NCBI RefSeq assembly: GCF_905147365.1
Contig: NC_056419.1
Span: forward strand, 9,865,501-9,929,500
DNA from: Aricia agestis
Taxonomy: Eukaryota; Arthropoda; Insecta; Lepidoptera; Lycaenidae
Direction of reading: 5' to 3'
Length of the DNA: 64,000 bases
The notes beneath the pieces are model-generated. The model made no database searches. It had not been told where the DNA came from and worked only from the letters and a program-made list of their open reading frames with translations. The translations under genes and the position numbers were made by a program. This document shows, in pieces, positions 11,071 to 22,867 of the stretch (the stretch's first letter is position 1; every line of letters starts with the position of its first letter).

Positions 11071-11200
11071 GAATATTGGATTTGACAGTATGCGTCGCAA
11101 GCGACATGACACTTAGCGATGCGTTATGTCAAATCCCATACATTTTTGACATCTACATATTTTGCAGTTGAAACTATCGAATGCGTTATTAAGCACTCTG
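11071..11200. mobile_element. MITE fragment related to the element at 38412
   Basis: Contains ATGCGTCGC...GCGATGCGTTATGTC and TCAAATCCCATACATTTTTG, also found in the centre of the 38412-38688 hairpin element. Outer arms are lost. Confidence 0.45.
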
Positions 11201-11201
11201 A

Positions 11202-11640
11202 TTATTTTTTGTACGATTGAATATAATAAAGCTGCAGTTATACAAACTTTAGGCAATAATTTTGTCGTTGAATGATTCCTAAAGTGGTCTTTAAATACTT
11301 ATTTAATTAGTCTTAAAAGTACTTAAAGTATTATAAGATAATGTTTATGGAATATGGAGGCTTACCGTTACCCGTTCGGTGTTTATTTAGTTTTAACGAC
11401 ATTGTAAAAGTTGTTTACTTTGGCTAATTGTGGTGACGTTATTTGTGGTGAAGATGGTGACAAATGGTGACGAGTGGACACTGTTACGTTGGTGACGAGT
11501 TAGTTAATATGAATCGACTGAGCCGTGGTGATCACCTACGGGGAAAAACTGTTCCTCATTAGGTATAGGGTTATAAAACTTCCCCCACTTATTTTCCGTA
11601 AGTTATACTTATTATCGCATAAATCTATATCCACACATCC
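11202..11640. other. No feature recognised
   Basis: AT-rich; a few GGTGACGA repeats around 11430-11500, no coding support. Confidence 0.35.
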
Positions 11641-11643
11641 ATT

Positions 11644-11808
11644 TTATTATTATAAATACGAAAGTGTGTCTGTCTGTCTGTTACCTATTCACGCCCGAGT
11701 CGCTGAACCGATTTTGCTGAAATTTGGTATGGCTCTCAATCGCTTCACAGGTTTAGGCGTGAAGAGGTAACAGACAGACAGACACACTTTCATATTTATA
11801 ATGTTAGT
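11644..11808. repeat. GTCT repeat arranged as an inverted dimer
   Basis: The left half reads ATAAATACGAAAGTGTGTCT to CACGCC. The right half is its near-complement, GGCGTGAAGAGGTAACAGAC to ATATTTATAATG. Two heads of the same family face each other around a short CTGAACCGATTTTGC loop. Confidence 0.65.
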
Positions 11809-11848
11809 AAGATGTGGATTGGCCTACCACTAATGTAATGTGTTTATA

Positions 11849-12065
11849 CAGGGTGTAACAAAAATAAGTGATAATACTTTAGGGTGTGTACGAGTCCCTT
11901 GTTGAAAGTTCACTGTGAAAGTGGCAGCGCTGAAAGACGAAAATTTTTTTTCACTTTTGTATGGGCAAGCGCCCCAGCGTCACGAGTTTTCCCTTTCACA
12001 GTGAACTCTCTACAAGGAACACGTACACACCCTAAAGTATTATCACTTATTTTTGTTACACCCTG
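11849..12065. mobile_element. MITE with ~44-bp terminal inverted repeats, TA target
   Basis: Termini CAGGGTGTAACAAAAATAAG and complement. The arms continue through GTGATAATACTTTAGGGTG with essentially perfect pairing. TA flanks each side (11847-11848 and 12066-12067). A second inner inverted repeat is built on GTTCACTGTGAAAG and CTTTCACAGTGAAC. The TA target suggests a Tc1/mariner-type mobiliser, but the superfamily is not proven. Confidence 0.8.
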
Positions 12066-12265
12066 TAGAGGTACACATCTATTACCAGGTAGGTGTAATC
12101 AGGCCCTAAGTATTTCCATAGTCATAGTATCCTTATATGGGGTATTCACCCCTTTAGTATCTTTGATTGAATTTGTTCCACAAAAAACCCTGTAGTGAAA
12201 TCGATATCTGGAATTGACGGGGAAATTACTATACGAGTAAGCAATTTTATCGGCTACTATAATCC

Positions 12266-12452
12266 ATACTTACATTGCGAGTGTGTATGTCTGTCTGCAA
12301 CCTCTTTACGCCCAAACCACTGAACCGATTTTGCTGAAAGATATGAAGATATTTTAAATCGCGGGAAGGACAATAAGATACTTTTGATCCTGGAAAAATG
12401 TACGGATTGCGATATATTAATTTAAGGCGCAATGGAATTGCGGGCGTTATCT
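12266..12452 (+). repeat. GTCT-type interspersed repeat
   Basis: Runs from GCGAGTGTGTATGTCTGTC through CTGAACCGATTTTGCTGAA to GCGGGCGTTATCTAGTA. Somewhat diverged. Confidence 0.6.
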
Positions 12453-12605
12453 AGTATCACTATATCCTCCATTCATACAGTATTTGTTGTCACCTACGTC
12501 ACGACTCACGATACTACTGATAATGCTTATCTATCGACACAGTCATGAGTATTTATATCAGTTACTCATCTGTCTCACTTATATACTACTGTTAAAATAT
12601 TATTA

Positions 12606-13328
12606 TACTAGTGACCCGCCCCGGCTTCGCACGGGTATAAAATATATAAAATATGTATTGCAAATATCGCCAACAAACTGATATGCAGTTTGGCGGTTTT
12701 TAGAATAAGGAAACAAGTTTGTAAAATACTTGAATAAATACATTAAAAAAATATATATTATGTCACTCACTGAAGAAATGATTAACATCGATTCAGTAGT
12801 TTTTAATAATTATATTCATTACTACCCGTGGCCCGCATTGGTCGGTAGTCGGTACCGCTGCAAAAGCTACGTCCCGCAATTTTTAAATCTGTAATATCTT
12901 CGAAAATATTCATTTAATTTATCAAGCCCCATATGGTCACTGCGCCGGTGACCGAGACACAATAGAAATTCTATTGTGTCTCGTTTTTCCACGATCGACG
13001 GGTTAAATCATAATATGCTGTAAGGGGCCATATAAATCTATATTAAATCAATAATGTATTTAAAGTATTTAATTGAATAAGGATTATTGCCGTATTGGTT
13101 AAAATCGCTTCGAAAATTGGCCATCGTTTGAAGTTAAAAGTAAATGACAAAAAATGTTATTGTGGGATAAATGAATTTAAGTTATTTAAGTTATTATACT
13201 TACAAACCTTCCTCTTTCATCACTCTATCTAGTAAAGAAAACCGCATCAAAATCCGTTGCGTAGTTTTAAAGATTAAAGGAACAATGGGACATGAGGGAA
13301 AATAAGCGACTTCGTTTTATACTATGTA
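12606..13328 (+). repeat. RTE-like repeat, long copy
   Basis: Opens ACTAGTGACCCGCCCCGGC and closes with CGCATCAAAATCCGTTGCG plus ATTAAAGG, the usual start and end phrases of RTE-type non-coding tails. No reverse transcriptase frame is visible. Confidence 0.5.
12953..12983. repeat. 31-bp perfect palindrome
   Basis: CGAGACACAATAGAA, one base, then its exact complement, inside the RTE-like copy. Could be a tiny insertion or a cruciform-prone site. Confidence 0.75.
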
Positions 13329-13804
13329 GTGCTACAGCAATAATCTTCAGATATAATTTACATTCCTTTCCCCGTTATTAATGTCCTATTTTTGTTTATT
13401 ATACTCATGATATCAGCTTCTAAAGTAATACCAATGTCTTTAAATTCAAGCATACTTACATTCAGCATCTCCCAAGTATTTACAAATTACTTTTATTTGA
13501 AACACACGCCAATAGATCGAACATTTCACTAACTACATATTCCTCGTTTGATTTTTTTAGATCAATTTTTGTGATCTCGGCAACGCGGCAAATGTCAAGG
13601 TCGTTTTCTCAGGGGATGGCCTTAAGATCTACCCATACACACGGACAGACAGCGGGAAGCTACTTACTATGTAGTGACTAGTGATATACTAGTTATTCAC
13701 GACTATAAAAACCCTACTCAATGACAACTTTTTGCTCCGTGATTGACACCGTCGCTAAATTAATTGACAAGAGCTTTGCACCTGGTCGGATGACTTTTTG
13801 TTTT
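13329..13804. other. No feature recognised
   Basis: AT-rich with no supported feature. Confidence 0.35.
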
Positions 13805-14098
13805 GGTTCCGTTTTTAGAGTCCCGTACCCGAAGGGTAAAAAATAGAGCGAACAAGGCCAAAAAAGAGTAATTTTTTGGCCTTGTTTGCTCTATATCAAT
13901 AATGGGACCAGGTAGGTACTTGAATTTTTCACAAAATCTTTAGTTATAATATGTGTAATTTAATATTTATTAATAATATTAAAATACAATAAAAAATTAA
14001 GGGGGCTCCCATACAAAAACACAATTTATGGCCTAATTTTGCTCTATAATGGTACGGAACCCTTCATGCGCGAGGCCGACTCGCACTTGGCCGATTTT
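13805..14098 (+). repeat. Interspersed repeat, GGTTCCGT...CTTGGCC type
   Basis: Begins GGTTCCGTTTTTAGAGTCCC and ends GGAACCCTTCATGCGCGAGG plus TCGCACTTGGCCGATTTT, both hallmarks of a widespread lepidopteran repeat that I recognise but cannot name. The same head appears at 43387. Confidence 0.6.
13843..13893. repeat. Hairpin within the repeat
   Basis: ATAGAGCGAACAAGGCCAAA pairs with the later TTTGGCCTTGTTTGCTCTAT, about 20 bp with one G:T position. Lies inside the 13805 repeat. Confidence 0.65.
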
Positions 14099-14214
14099 TT
14101 GTTCTTAATCATATTAATATTATGTCAACCGTTAAATACTGATGGTTAAGATAGTGAATCCCAACTTGGTTTGGTTCTCAATTCTCGTTGTTCTTGGTAG
14201 CATGTAGCATGATT

Positions 14215-14462
14215 TTGATTTTGATCGATTTTCAAACCCGACCAAAATGTAAAAAAACTATGTAGGTACTTATAGGTAACTATGTAATATTATGTATAAT
14301 TGAAGGGTGTTAAGTTTCACAATATTATGTATGTCTGTGTGTCTGTTCGCGATGCCAGCATCTAAACGGGATCGATTTTGATCTAGTTTTTTTGTTTGAA
14401 AGCTGAATGAACAATAATGATCTTGATTCATGACCACATAATTTATCATCTTCATCTCACTC
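14215..14462 (-). repeat. GTCTG-containing repeat, CCCGACC type
   Basis: Shares ACCCGAC, GTGTTAAGTTT..., TGTCTGTGTGTCTGT, CATCTAAACGG..GATCGATTTTGAT and TTTTTTTGTTTGAAAGCTGA with 40340-40500. Related family; strand assignment is uncertain. Confidence 0.5.
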
Positions 14463-15159
14463 ACTTTACTTACACCATATATTTTGCATACTAAGATAAA
14501 TATTTATATTATTTAATTACACCAATAGTAAAATCTATTACCTAACATATAAACCTAACCCAACCTTAAATTTAAAATTAAAAAAAACATACTTAGTTAA
14601 AAGTTAAAACGTGCCATAACATTACGTTAGTCAACCTAACGGCGAAACAGTTGTTCCTAGCTTCCCAGAAATGTCTAGCAAAAAGCAAAGATTGCATGTT
14701 TGCCACAGATTAAATTTTAGCGGTTAGCACCTAAGGCATACGTCAAAGTGTGGGTTATGACGCAATACGATGTCTGCTTCTTTGCATGCGCGTGCGCCGA
14801 TTTGCGCCAAATATTTGATAGACTGGGACAAGATATCAATACTGGGAACCGATAAACGGATCAATATTTGCAAAAAATATTGAAAGATTAAACTTGCGTC
14901 GATCGCAACCCATATCGAAGATTTCTTATTAGTGTTGACAGGAAAAGTTGTAAATAGGAGGAGGAAAAAACAATGTTGCAATGTTAAAAACATCCTGAAG
15001 CCTAAACTATTATAGGGCATAGGCTCTTCCTTTTCAAGGTGCTTCACCGGGAGCATGAGGAGAAGATTGCAATGCGCACCTTGTAATGATGATACAATGT
15101 GTAATATCTTGTTACAACTTGTAACATCAATGCTACGTGACAGTGAAGTCAACTTGCTA
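14463..15159. other. No gene supported
   Basis: A 142-codon minus-strand frame (14724-15152) is present but has no recognisable domain, splice context or sensible composition, so it is not called. Confidence 0.35.
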
Positions 15160-15293
15160 CGGAAAGCTCAACGTCTACGCGTATGGATGTGACAGATTTG
15201 CAAGACGTCTCACGCAATTGAAATCTGTCAATTCACTACAAATTTAGAAATGCATCTACGCGTCGGGTTGTAGTCTGAAATCTGAATTGACCC
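15160..15293. mobile_element. Decayed Harbinger-like MITE fragment
   Basis: Shares GACAGATTT, GCAAGACGTCTCA, GCAATTGAAATCTGTCAA and the terminal GAATTGACCC with the intact element at 17951-18152. The left terminus is lost or unrecognisable. Confidence 0.5.
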
Positions 15294-15407
15294 AAAGTCG
15301 AATCTATAATGTTACATTACACGCGAATGCTCGTCAGTCAGCGTACCTATTGTAATGTAATGCTCAAAGTCCAATCTATTTAAATGTTACATTACACGCG
15401 AATGCTC
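15293..15407 (+). repeat. Direct duplication, ~73-base period
   Basis: The phrase AAAGTC(G/C)AATCTAT followed by AATGTTACATTACACGCGAA and TGCTC occurs twice, at 15293 and 15366. Confidence 0.65.
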
Positions 15408-17947
15408 CTGGTAAGGAAGCACCTTTAAAGTTGCTTAAAATAATGCAATTTTTCAAACTAAGCTTAAACTCCAAGTAGTATTTAACGAAGACTGACACTA
15501 CAATATTTTTAGCGGCTATCTGTGATATTTAGATCTAGATCGGCACCTTCACTTACTAACGGTAAACGGATTTATGTTCATCGGGTTTTGATCATTATAT
15601 TAATTAATTGGTTTATTTTTAATAAGATTTGTAAGGTCTAGCACCCACGTATCCAAAAAGTGTGCTAATGAGTAGGTCATCTTTGCCAATAATTCGCCTA
15701 CGAATACTCGATACATGTGATTTGTAAATTATGACATTATGATAAAGATGCCCTCGAAATCTAATTTAGGTGTAAGTAAATAAAGAGAGGAGAGTATTCG
15801 GTCTCATTTTGGATTTTAGAAAGTGAATATTTGTAACATGTACAGCGTACAACTCCCTGGACAACAAAGATAAAGGGTTTTATAAATGACAGAAACCTAA
15901 CTTACTCGAAAGTTTTGTCTATATGATCTATATCGCACAGTTTATAGTTAGCCGTAGACTTCCAGGTTTTATATTAAGTTATTAGTCCCTTATCACTTAT
16001 CAGGTAATTATTGTGAAACATTAATATAAATTACATTAAAATAATAATGTCCAATTTTCTTCGTTTGGGTGCAGGCTTTTTGTCAATCTGTAAATCACTA
16101 TTACATATTATATTCAAAAGAATAGTAATGTAAATAAATATTACTTCCATTGCGGCACTTATTAATTGGTCTTAAATCGCTTGTACTAATTTATGTTTCA
16201 TCGGATTACAAAAGAATAATCACAAAGACAATGATATATATCCTGAAAGAGCGTGCAGTGTCCGGACATTCTCCGGATGTACTATCAAGATTCGCATCGG
16301 CAGTGGGCAGTACACAGTTGCACTCCGCCCACGCGGCCCATCTTACGTAAACTATAGCGCAAATCGACATAAAATATGTCTAAATCTAATGGGTAATAAA
16401 TAACATATAAGCCTAGGATTAGGATATGTAGGGTTATTGGTTTAAACCTATACTTGAATTAATTTCTAGGTTTTTCTTTTTATCCGACTGTAGCAAAGCG
16501 AAAATAAATTTATTTCTCCGTAATGCTAAAACTACTGGTTCGATTTTAGATGAAACGTCAGTATATTTTTATGAGACCCATAAGCGGGTTTTCTCACGAT
16601 GTTTACCTATCAGAACGAGCCTTAAAAGTGACCTACTCAAAAGCATCTCTTTTAAGTATTTTCTTACATATTTCGAGAAACATCATAATTTTTAAAAATA
16701 AAAAGTGAATAAAGATTTTTATTTTTATTAAAAAACATGATAAACTTGAGATTTCACAAAATCTCGTTGTTACACGCTGTCAGGTACGATTAAGGCCCCC
16801 TCCGAAGTGCAAATTGAACTACCTAAAGTGTGCTTAGTAAAATTAATTTGATCGTACAATGAAATTTAATTCGTTGGGTTAGTGGTTACATAAAATAATT
16901 CGTCCCCTTGGTATTGTGTAAGCGCCTTTACAGCGTTGGCGTCGGCCGTTCTGAACTTTCTCACTCCGTACTATTTGTCCCTGTCGAGATATCTATAAAA
17001 ATATATCTATTAAACTTACTATTAAGTATAACTTTCATGTAATAAGCACCAACATATATAAGAAAATATTATGTAAACAGTTAATCTTTGCAAAAAGTTA
17101 TTAAATAATAAACGAATGCTTTAGCTCTACCGAAAACTGCTACTACTACTGAAAATGAAAGTGAATATAATATTATTATTTGTTAATATCAGCCGCTTTT
17201 GCTATTAAGTATTTTTTTATTTAAAAAAAGGTCGGTGCATGCAATATAAGACCTTAGTACTAAGAAAACTGTTGTATAAAATAGCAAAAGTTAACTCAAA
17301 AGTACCTTATTTTCTTTCTTGAAAGTTTGGATACTATTTGAAAAAGCACCCTATTCATAAGGACGTCATATCAAGACGGTGTGGGAGTACAATTTACTAG
17401 CATATAAAATAGACTATTGAGTGACCTAAATACTTAACATTGAAAAGTCACGATGTGGATAATCATCTTTATAGCTCTATGTAAACTGATACGAATAACT
17501 AATCGCTTTACTTGAAAATATTGTAATTGTATAAAATTAGAAATAAAACGTTATATTAAAAACACAACGCATAATATACAACTAAACTGTGTAAAAGTTT
17601 CATTTTCTGTAAAAAATACGAGGAATTTAACTTAGACTAGCGCAAATCTGCCTTAAAGTACCAGAGGATATTGGTTTTCAACTGGAGAATATTTTGTGAC
17701 TATTATACTGTTCTATATTTGAATTACTTAAATTAGTTTAATCAATGTGGCTGCACTAAACTGTAAAAGGATTAAATTAGGCTGCTCTATACTGTAAATT
17801 AAAACTAGATTTAATTTAGAATCAATGTTTCGGTTTTAAATTTATATTCTTAACAAGCGAAAGTATTTTTTTAAAACAAATATTATGTCGATGGTTTAAG
17901 TCAAATCCATTTTTTTTGATGACTTATAGCTTCAAACGTAAGTAGTC
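15408..17947. other. No gene recognised
   Basis: AT-rich, short frames only. A fragment at about 16470-16516 (TTTTTATCCGACTGTAGC) belongs to the repeat family seen at 35800 and 57190. Confidence 0.35.
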
Positions 17948-17950
17948 TAA

Positions 17951-18152
17951 GGGTCAATTCAGACCGCAACGCGACGAGGCGAGGCGAGGCGCGACGCGGC
18001 ATAAATTTGTATGGATTTGACAGATTTCAATTGCATGAGACGTCTTGCGAATCTGTCTTGCGTCTCTCACAATTGAAATCTGTCAAATCCATACAAATTT
18101 ATGCCGCACCGCGCCTCGCCTTGCCTCGTCGCGTTGCGGTCTGAATTGACCC
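17951..18152. mobile_element. Harbinger-like MITE with 83-bp inverted repeats and TAA target duplication
   Basis: The arms 17951-18033 and 18070-18152 match at about 80 of 83 positions, starting GGGTCAATTCAGACCGCAAC. TAA flanks both ends (17948-17950, 18153-18155). GGG termini and a TAA/TTA 3-bp target fit the PIF/Harbinger superfamily. The arms carry short GAGGC repeats and are GC-rich against AT-rich flanks. No coding sequence. Confidence 0.85.
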
Positions 18153-18155
18153 TAA

Positions 18156-18724
18156 GCGCCCAGAATAGTTCATACAAAGAGCATCACTTATACTTTTCTC
18201 CATCGCCGGTCTCCACATTAAACGTAATAACCAGTTTATATGGCCATTCAGTTTGTTATAGTCCATTCATCACGCGAACAAATCGAGTGCCTGCCCTCCG
18301 CGAGTAGGCTGTATTCACCGCACAATAGCATATTGCGGGGACAGCAATGAAAATAAATAGGATTCCCTGCTCCATAGTGTTTATGCTCTTTATTTACGAT
18401 CATATTTTTATAGCCTATTTATTGTATTTAATCACTGTAGTCTGCGAAGCTTGGCTTTTAAGATGTAGGGTTAATTTTGAAGTGAAAACTTCTTTAGCGG
18501 CATCTATGCGGCATTGGTTTGGGGTAGGTGAAAAATGTTCAACTCGCGTCGGGAGTCAGGACACCTGATTGAAATTGAAAGGAATTGGTATCTCTCTTTT
18601 TCTACCGGGCAGTGAAAATGTCCTTTTCAGCTGTAATTTATGATTTTATACACAGAATAATGTTCTATTGTTCATAAATAAAGCATCATAGAAAATATGA
18701 AAAACCAAATTAACTACCCTTACT
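18156..18724. other. No feature recognised
   Basis: Short frames only; nothing supported. Confidence 0.35.
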
Positions 18725-18727
18725 TCA

Positions 18728-18932
18728 ATAATATTATAAATGCGAAAGTGTGTCTGTCTGTCTTTTTGTCTTCACGCCCGAACCGCTAAACCGATTTTTC
18801 TAAAATTTGGTATGGAGCTACATTGATTCCGGGGAAAGGACATAGGATACTTTTTATCCCCAAAAAATGTACGGTTCCCGCGAGATAAATGACTTTTAGC
18901 GCAACGGAGTTGCGGGCGTTATCTAGTATAAT
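18728..18932 (+). repeat. GTCT-type interspersed repeat
   Basis: Well preserved from ATATTATAAATGCGAAAGTG, GTCTGTCTGTCT, CCGCTAAACCGATTTTTC and GGAAAGGACATAGGATAC to GGAGTTGCGGGCGTTATCTA. Confidence 0.7.
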
Positions 18933-20622
18933 AATATGTCTGTCCTTCATAAAATACAGCGCATAGACTTTGCATGCTATGTCATATCTTATTCCTTCCT
19001 ATACTCGTTATGCTGGCTATAATAATTATATGTTCTGACGTTAAACTCTGGGCTGATAATTTCTTGGACATTTGGATAGGCAGATAGGTGGAGTGCACAC
19101 GCAGTCACGAAGCCATAATCAACTGTTAGTTGTTACACATGTGACACACTAAATGCCAATTTAACGAAGGCATGTTAAAGTTAGTCGTTGATATAAATGC
19201 CTTCTCTTTCATTAACACGAACGACGAGAGAGTTAGCATGATACTTATTACTTAATCAGTAACTTTAGTTGGTGAAGTTAGCTCAAGCTCAGAGGTATAT
19301 TATTAATTGTATGACTTTATACATGTAAGGAGTAAGGACAACAAAGGAACTAAAGCTTGTTATGATTTATATTAACGACCTACATAATCTCAAGTACATA
19401 ATAATATGATATTTACGTATATCGACCGCGTTGTCATAAATATTATATTTAATAGCAATAAATAAAATTTTCCTGCAACTTCGTTGCGCATTTGCTTTCT
19501 GCGTGGGTGCCATAAGTAGTCAAAAATAAAGGCATATCCAGGGACCAAAAGTATCTCAATCAAGATTAACTCACCATCTAAACTCTAAAGCATGGAAACT
19601 GCAAAGATGTAGATAATAAATATGTTTGTAACATTATGTCATATTGTGTGTATCTACACTCTACACACTTTTGCATTTATAATATTAGGATGCATACCGA
19701 TATGGATGTTATACAATTTAATTCCCTCGAAAAGGTTAAGTATCTTTGCAGTGCAAAATAAAATAATTGATTGCGTTATTCTTTTACAAAATTTTATAGA
19801 GCTTTGTTGTACATTATTTTCAATGGCATCCATAATAATTGTACTGTGGTTCTTCTATAGGTTTTATTGACTCCCATAGTTGCGACTTAATCTACCTTAG
19901 ACTACGTTAACTTTAGACTACGACTAGCGATGGATATCCATCCTCTATCGTAAATCATATTGTTTCTTATCATATTTATATCTATGAGATATCTATATGT
20001 CCTGTAAGTCGGTCGCGGCTAATTATGCGAGAACACGCTGCGTACTACAACTTACAACTTTACTGCAACTTTGCGCATGATAATGTTTTTATTAACATGC
20101 CCGAGAACATTATTTCAAGTTTTATCACAATTTTATGATCTAGAAATTCATATCGTCGGCTCATTTACATAATAACTTGTCAATTTGAATTTTTATAGTG
20201 TGATACATTTAATACATTATTTGTTGCCAACCGAGGGAGATGTTAATGTTCACACTTAACACGGCTTTCGTTTCAATTTATGTTTTGTGATCATCAAAAT
20301 TGATACCGAAAAGGAATTTTATTGTTATTTAAATATTTACTAGTCATAATTTACTGTGTGAAGTGAGAAGCTTTAAGGCTTTTTCTGCGCTACCGTTTGA
20401 ATGTGACATCGATTTATGGAATAAAATTAATCGTTGACGTATCCGCAACTTTCATATGAAATAAATTATGAATTTAATGGTCTCATCTCATTATAATAGA
20501 GCGAATTCTGAATCATGGTAAAAATATACCAGAGGCAACTCATCCGATGACTCACTCAGGCATTCGCGTCGTTTTTCTTTTACATGGCTGGCAGAAGCGA
20601 AATTTTGCGAGATATTTTATAA
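18933..20622. other. No gene; decayed GTCT repeat pieces
   Basis: About 19465-19690 carries scattered reverse-strand GTCT-family phrases (CAACTTCGTTGCGC, GGGACCAAAAGTATCTC, TTTGCATTTATAATATTAG) interrupted by unrelated DNA. The rest is unrecognised. Confidence 0.4.
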
Positions 20623-20630
20623 CATTAGAG

Positions 20631-20855
20631 CACGGGTTCCCAAACTTATTTTGTCTACCGCCCACTTTGAGAACAAATTATGTTCTAGCGCCCCCATAAT
20701 GTTTCAATTTTAAATGCATCTCGATGAAATGAAATTACAAATCACCCCCCAAAGCCTCTCCATAACGCCCCCATTTTTTTCCGGGTCCCACGCCGCCCTC
20801 CTTTAGACCTGCAGCGCCCACAAGGGGTCGTTATCGTCCACTTTGGGAAAGGCTG
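20631..20855. mobile_element. hAT-type MITE, 8-bp target duplication
   Basis: Ends CACGGGTTCCCAAAC and GGGAAAGGCTG, flanked by the exact 8-bp duplication CATTAGAG (20623-20630, 20856-20863). The 225-base body is non-coding. It is homologous, in reverse, to 42367-42594. Confidence 0.88.
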
Positions 20856-20863
20856 CATTAGAG

Positions 20864-21749
20864 CATAGATGTTCGATATGAGAAAATTTTGAGCTTTAAA
20901 ATGAAGGGGAGTTTTATATTTTAACTTTAATAACTACATAATCTTTAGATGAATTTATTACAGAATGACCATTGACCATAATATTATAATCTAAACGTAG
21001 TTACTCATGCAGGCATTAAATGCATTAAAAGTGTCATACCCACATACCTTACCTTTTTGAATTTAGAAAGAAACTAACCTGTAATCTTTGGTAAAACCTT
21101 TTTAGTGAAACACCTGTTTTTTTTTCGAAAGTCGTATGAAATACCACGCTTAGTTTCTGTATAGCCTTTATCATGCCTTTCGTACTTTGTAATGTTGACA
21201 AGAAACAAATATTTCTCGTAGTCCCTAAATAAAAAACGCTGGAATTTTTTATGACATACAAAGACACTGATGTCTTAGAATCCATTAAATTCACCATTTA
21301 CAGTTTAAGTACTTGTTATTTCATTATAAAAAGTGTACACGTTTTTTGGTCAAATAGTTTTTGTCGTAAAAATTTTATCTACCCTGTAATATGTAGGAAC
21401 AAGTTTTTTTGCCATTAAACAGTTACGTTAAACGGTTTGTGTACTGAATTCAAAGCTCTACTTAGCACCATACTTACTTGTTTACAAAATATTAAAATAC
21501 CATGGTTTTACACTAATTACGAAGGTGAAACAATTAAAAATACTTGGACATGAAAGGCCATAAAAAAAAATTAATAAGCGAATATAGTTTCAAAACGTAA
21601 AGTTTTTTTATAAATGGTTACAAGTAGAAAACGATTTTCATTGCATTTTGGCTTTCTATAACATTGATTTATTACTCCATGTCTATGATGCCATTAAGGC
21701 TTAACCAATGAAAAACAAATTTCAATCATCAAATATTATACAAACATTT
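20864..21749. other. No feature recognised
   Basis: AT-rich; no supported gene or repeat. Confidence 0.35.
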
Positions 21750-22231
21750 GAAATTGCATAACATGAGGATGACGGTGTCATGACATAATGACGTATGATG
21801 ACGTGATTTTCCGCCCGCCCACGGGATGTGTGACTAACTGGCGCCGGAAAAGGCAGCGACAGGTGTGATGATAGTGCTGGTGAAAAGTACCAAGTCATTG
21901 CCTAAAATTTTGCTGAAGGTTCAGTGGGATTTACAGGCTTGTCCATATTAAGCCTCTAAATAAGGGCGGCCCGCCTTATTACCAACTCACAGTCACAACG
22001 TTGAGTAATATTGATTAATGCAAATTAACTCATCAAACTGCGGAGGCATTGACCTTCCTTCAGTCAAATTTTGGGCAATTGATCGGTCTAGTCACCGTCA
22101 CCGTGATCGCACCTGTCGCCGCCTTTTCCGGCGCCAGTTACTCACGCACCCCGTGGGCGGGCGGAATTTCATCACGTCATCATACGTCATTATGTCATGA
22201 CATCGTCATTGTTACTCATGTTATGCAATTC
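21750..22231. mobile_element. Fold-back element with ~130-bp inverted arms
   Basis: Left arm about 21750-21883 and right arm about 22092-22231 pair over most of their length. Shared stretches include ATTGCATAACATGA, GTCATGACATAATGACGTAT, CGCCCGCCCACGGG and GGCGCCGGAAAAGGC. Arms are GC-rich with repeated TGACG half-sites. The ~210-base centre holds no coding frame. The target duplication is unclear. Confidence 0.8.
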
Positions 22232-22375
22232 ACAATATTTCATAAAGGAAAAATATTTTATGGTTTTGTAAGATGAATAATTTCTCTATGAGTGACAATT
22301 ATCATAAACTTAATGCGAAAGAAAGTTTGTAAATAGAATTCGATTGTATTGAGGAATAATACTGAAAATTACTAA

Positions 22376-22486
22376 AGGTGGGTTACACCAACTTACTTTA
22401 ACTATAACAAAATGTCAAATGAGCTGTCAAATCTCTAGTAAAACTCAATAATGGACTATAACAATGCCTCAGGTGCAACCCACCCT
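22376..22486. mobile_element. Small MITE (GGTGGGTTACACC ends), TAA target
   Basis: 111 bases with ends AGGTGGGTTACACC and GGTGCAACCCACCCT, flanked by TAA on both sides (22373-22375, 22487-22489). Centre includes AACTATAACAAAATGTCAAA. Confidence 0.75.
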
Positions 22487-22489
22487 TAA

Positions 22490-22839
22490 GGTGGTTGCAC
22501 CAAATTACTTTAACTATAACTTTAACTTCAACTATAACAAAATGTTTAATGAACTGTCAAATCTCTAGTTACAGTCAATAATGGACGCCATACTTAACGA
22601 TAATATTTTGCTCAATTTTGCTCGGTTAAAGTTAAAATTGTAAGGCTCACAGTATTTCCATAACACATTATTTTTTCTTGTCAATTTGTATGGATGTTTC
22701 ATTTTTATACTCTCAACCCCATTAACTTTTGCAACAGATATCTGTCAAATTCTGTGGTCATTGTTATTATAATTATAGTTAAAGTTAACCTTTTTGGCCA
22801 TAACTGTAACTATAACAACGCCTGTGATGCAACCCACCC
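22490..22839. mobile_element. Second copy of the same MITE family, back to back
   Basis: Ends GGTGGTTGCACC and GATGCAACCCACCC. It shares the TAA at 22487-22489 with its neighbour and is followed by TAA at 22840. At 350 bases it is a longer family member with several TTAACTATAA motifs. Confidence 0.7.
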
Positions 22840-22867
22840 TAAGAATCTTGTGTATTATGTGATATAA

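Noticed and set aside
14724..15152. 142-codon minus-strand frame
   Set aside because: No recognisable domain, unusual composition, no splice or promoter context; consistent with a chance frame.
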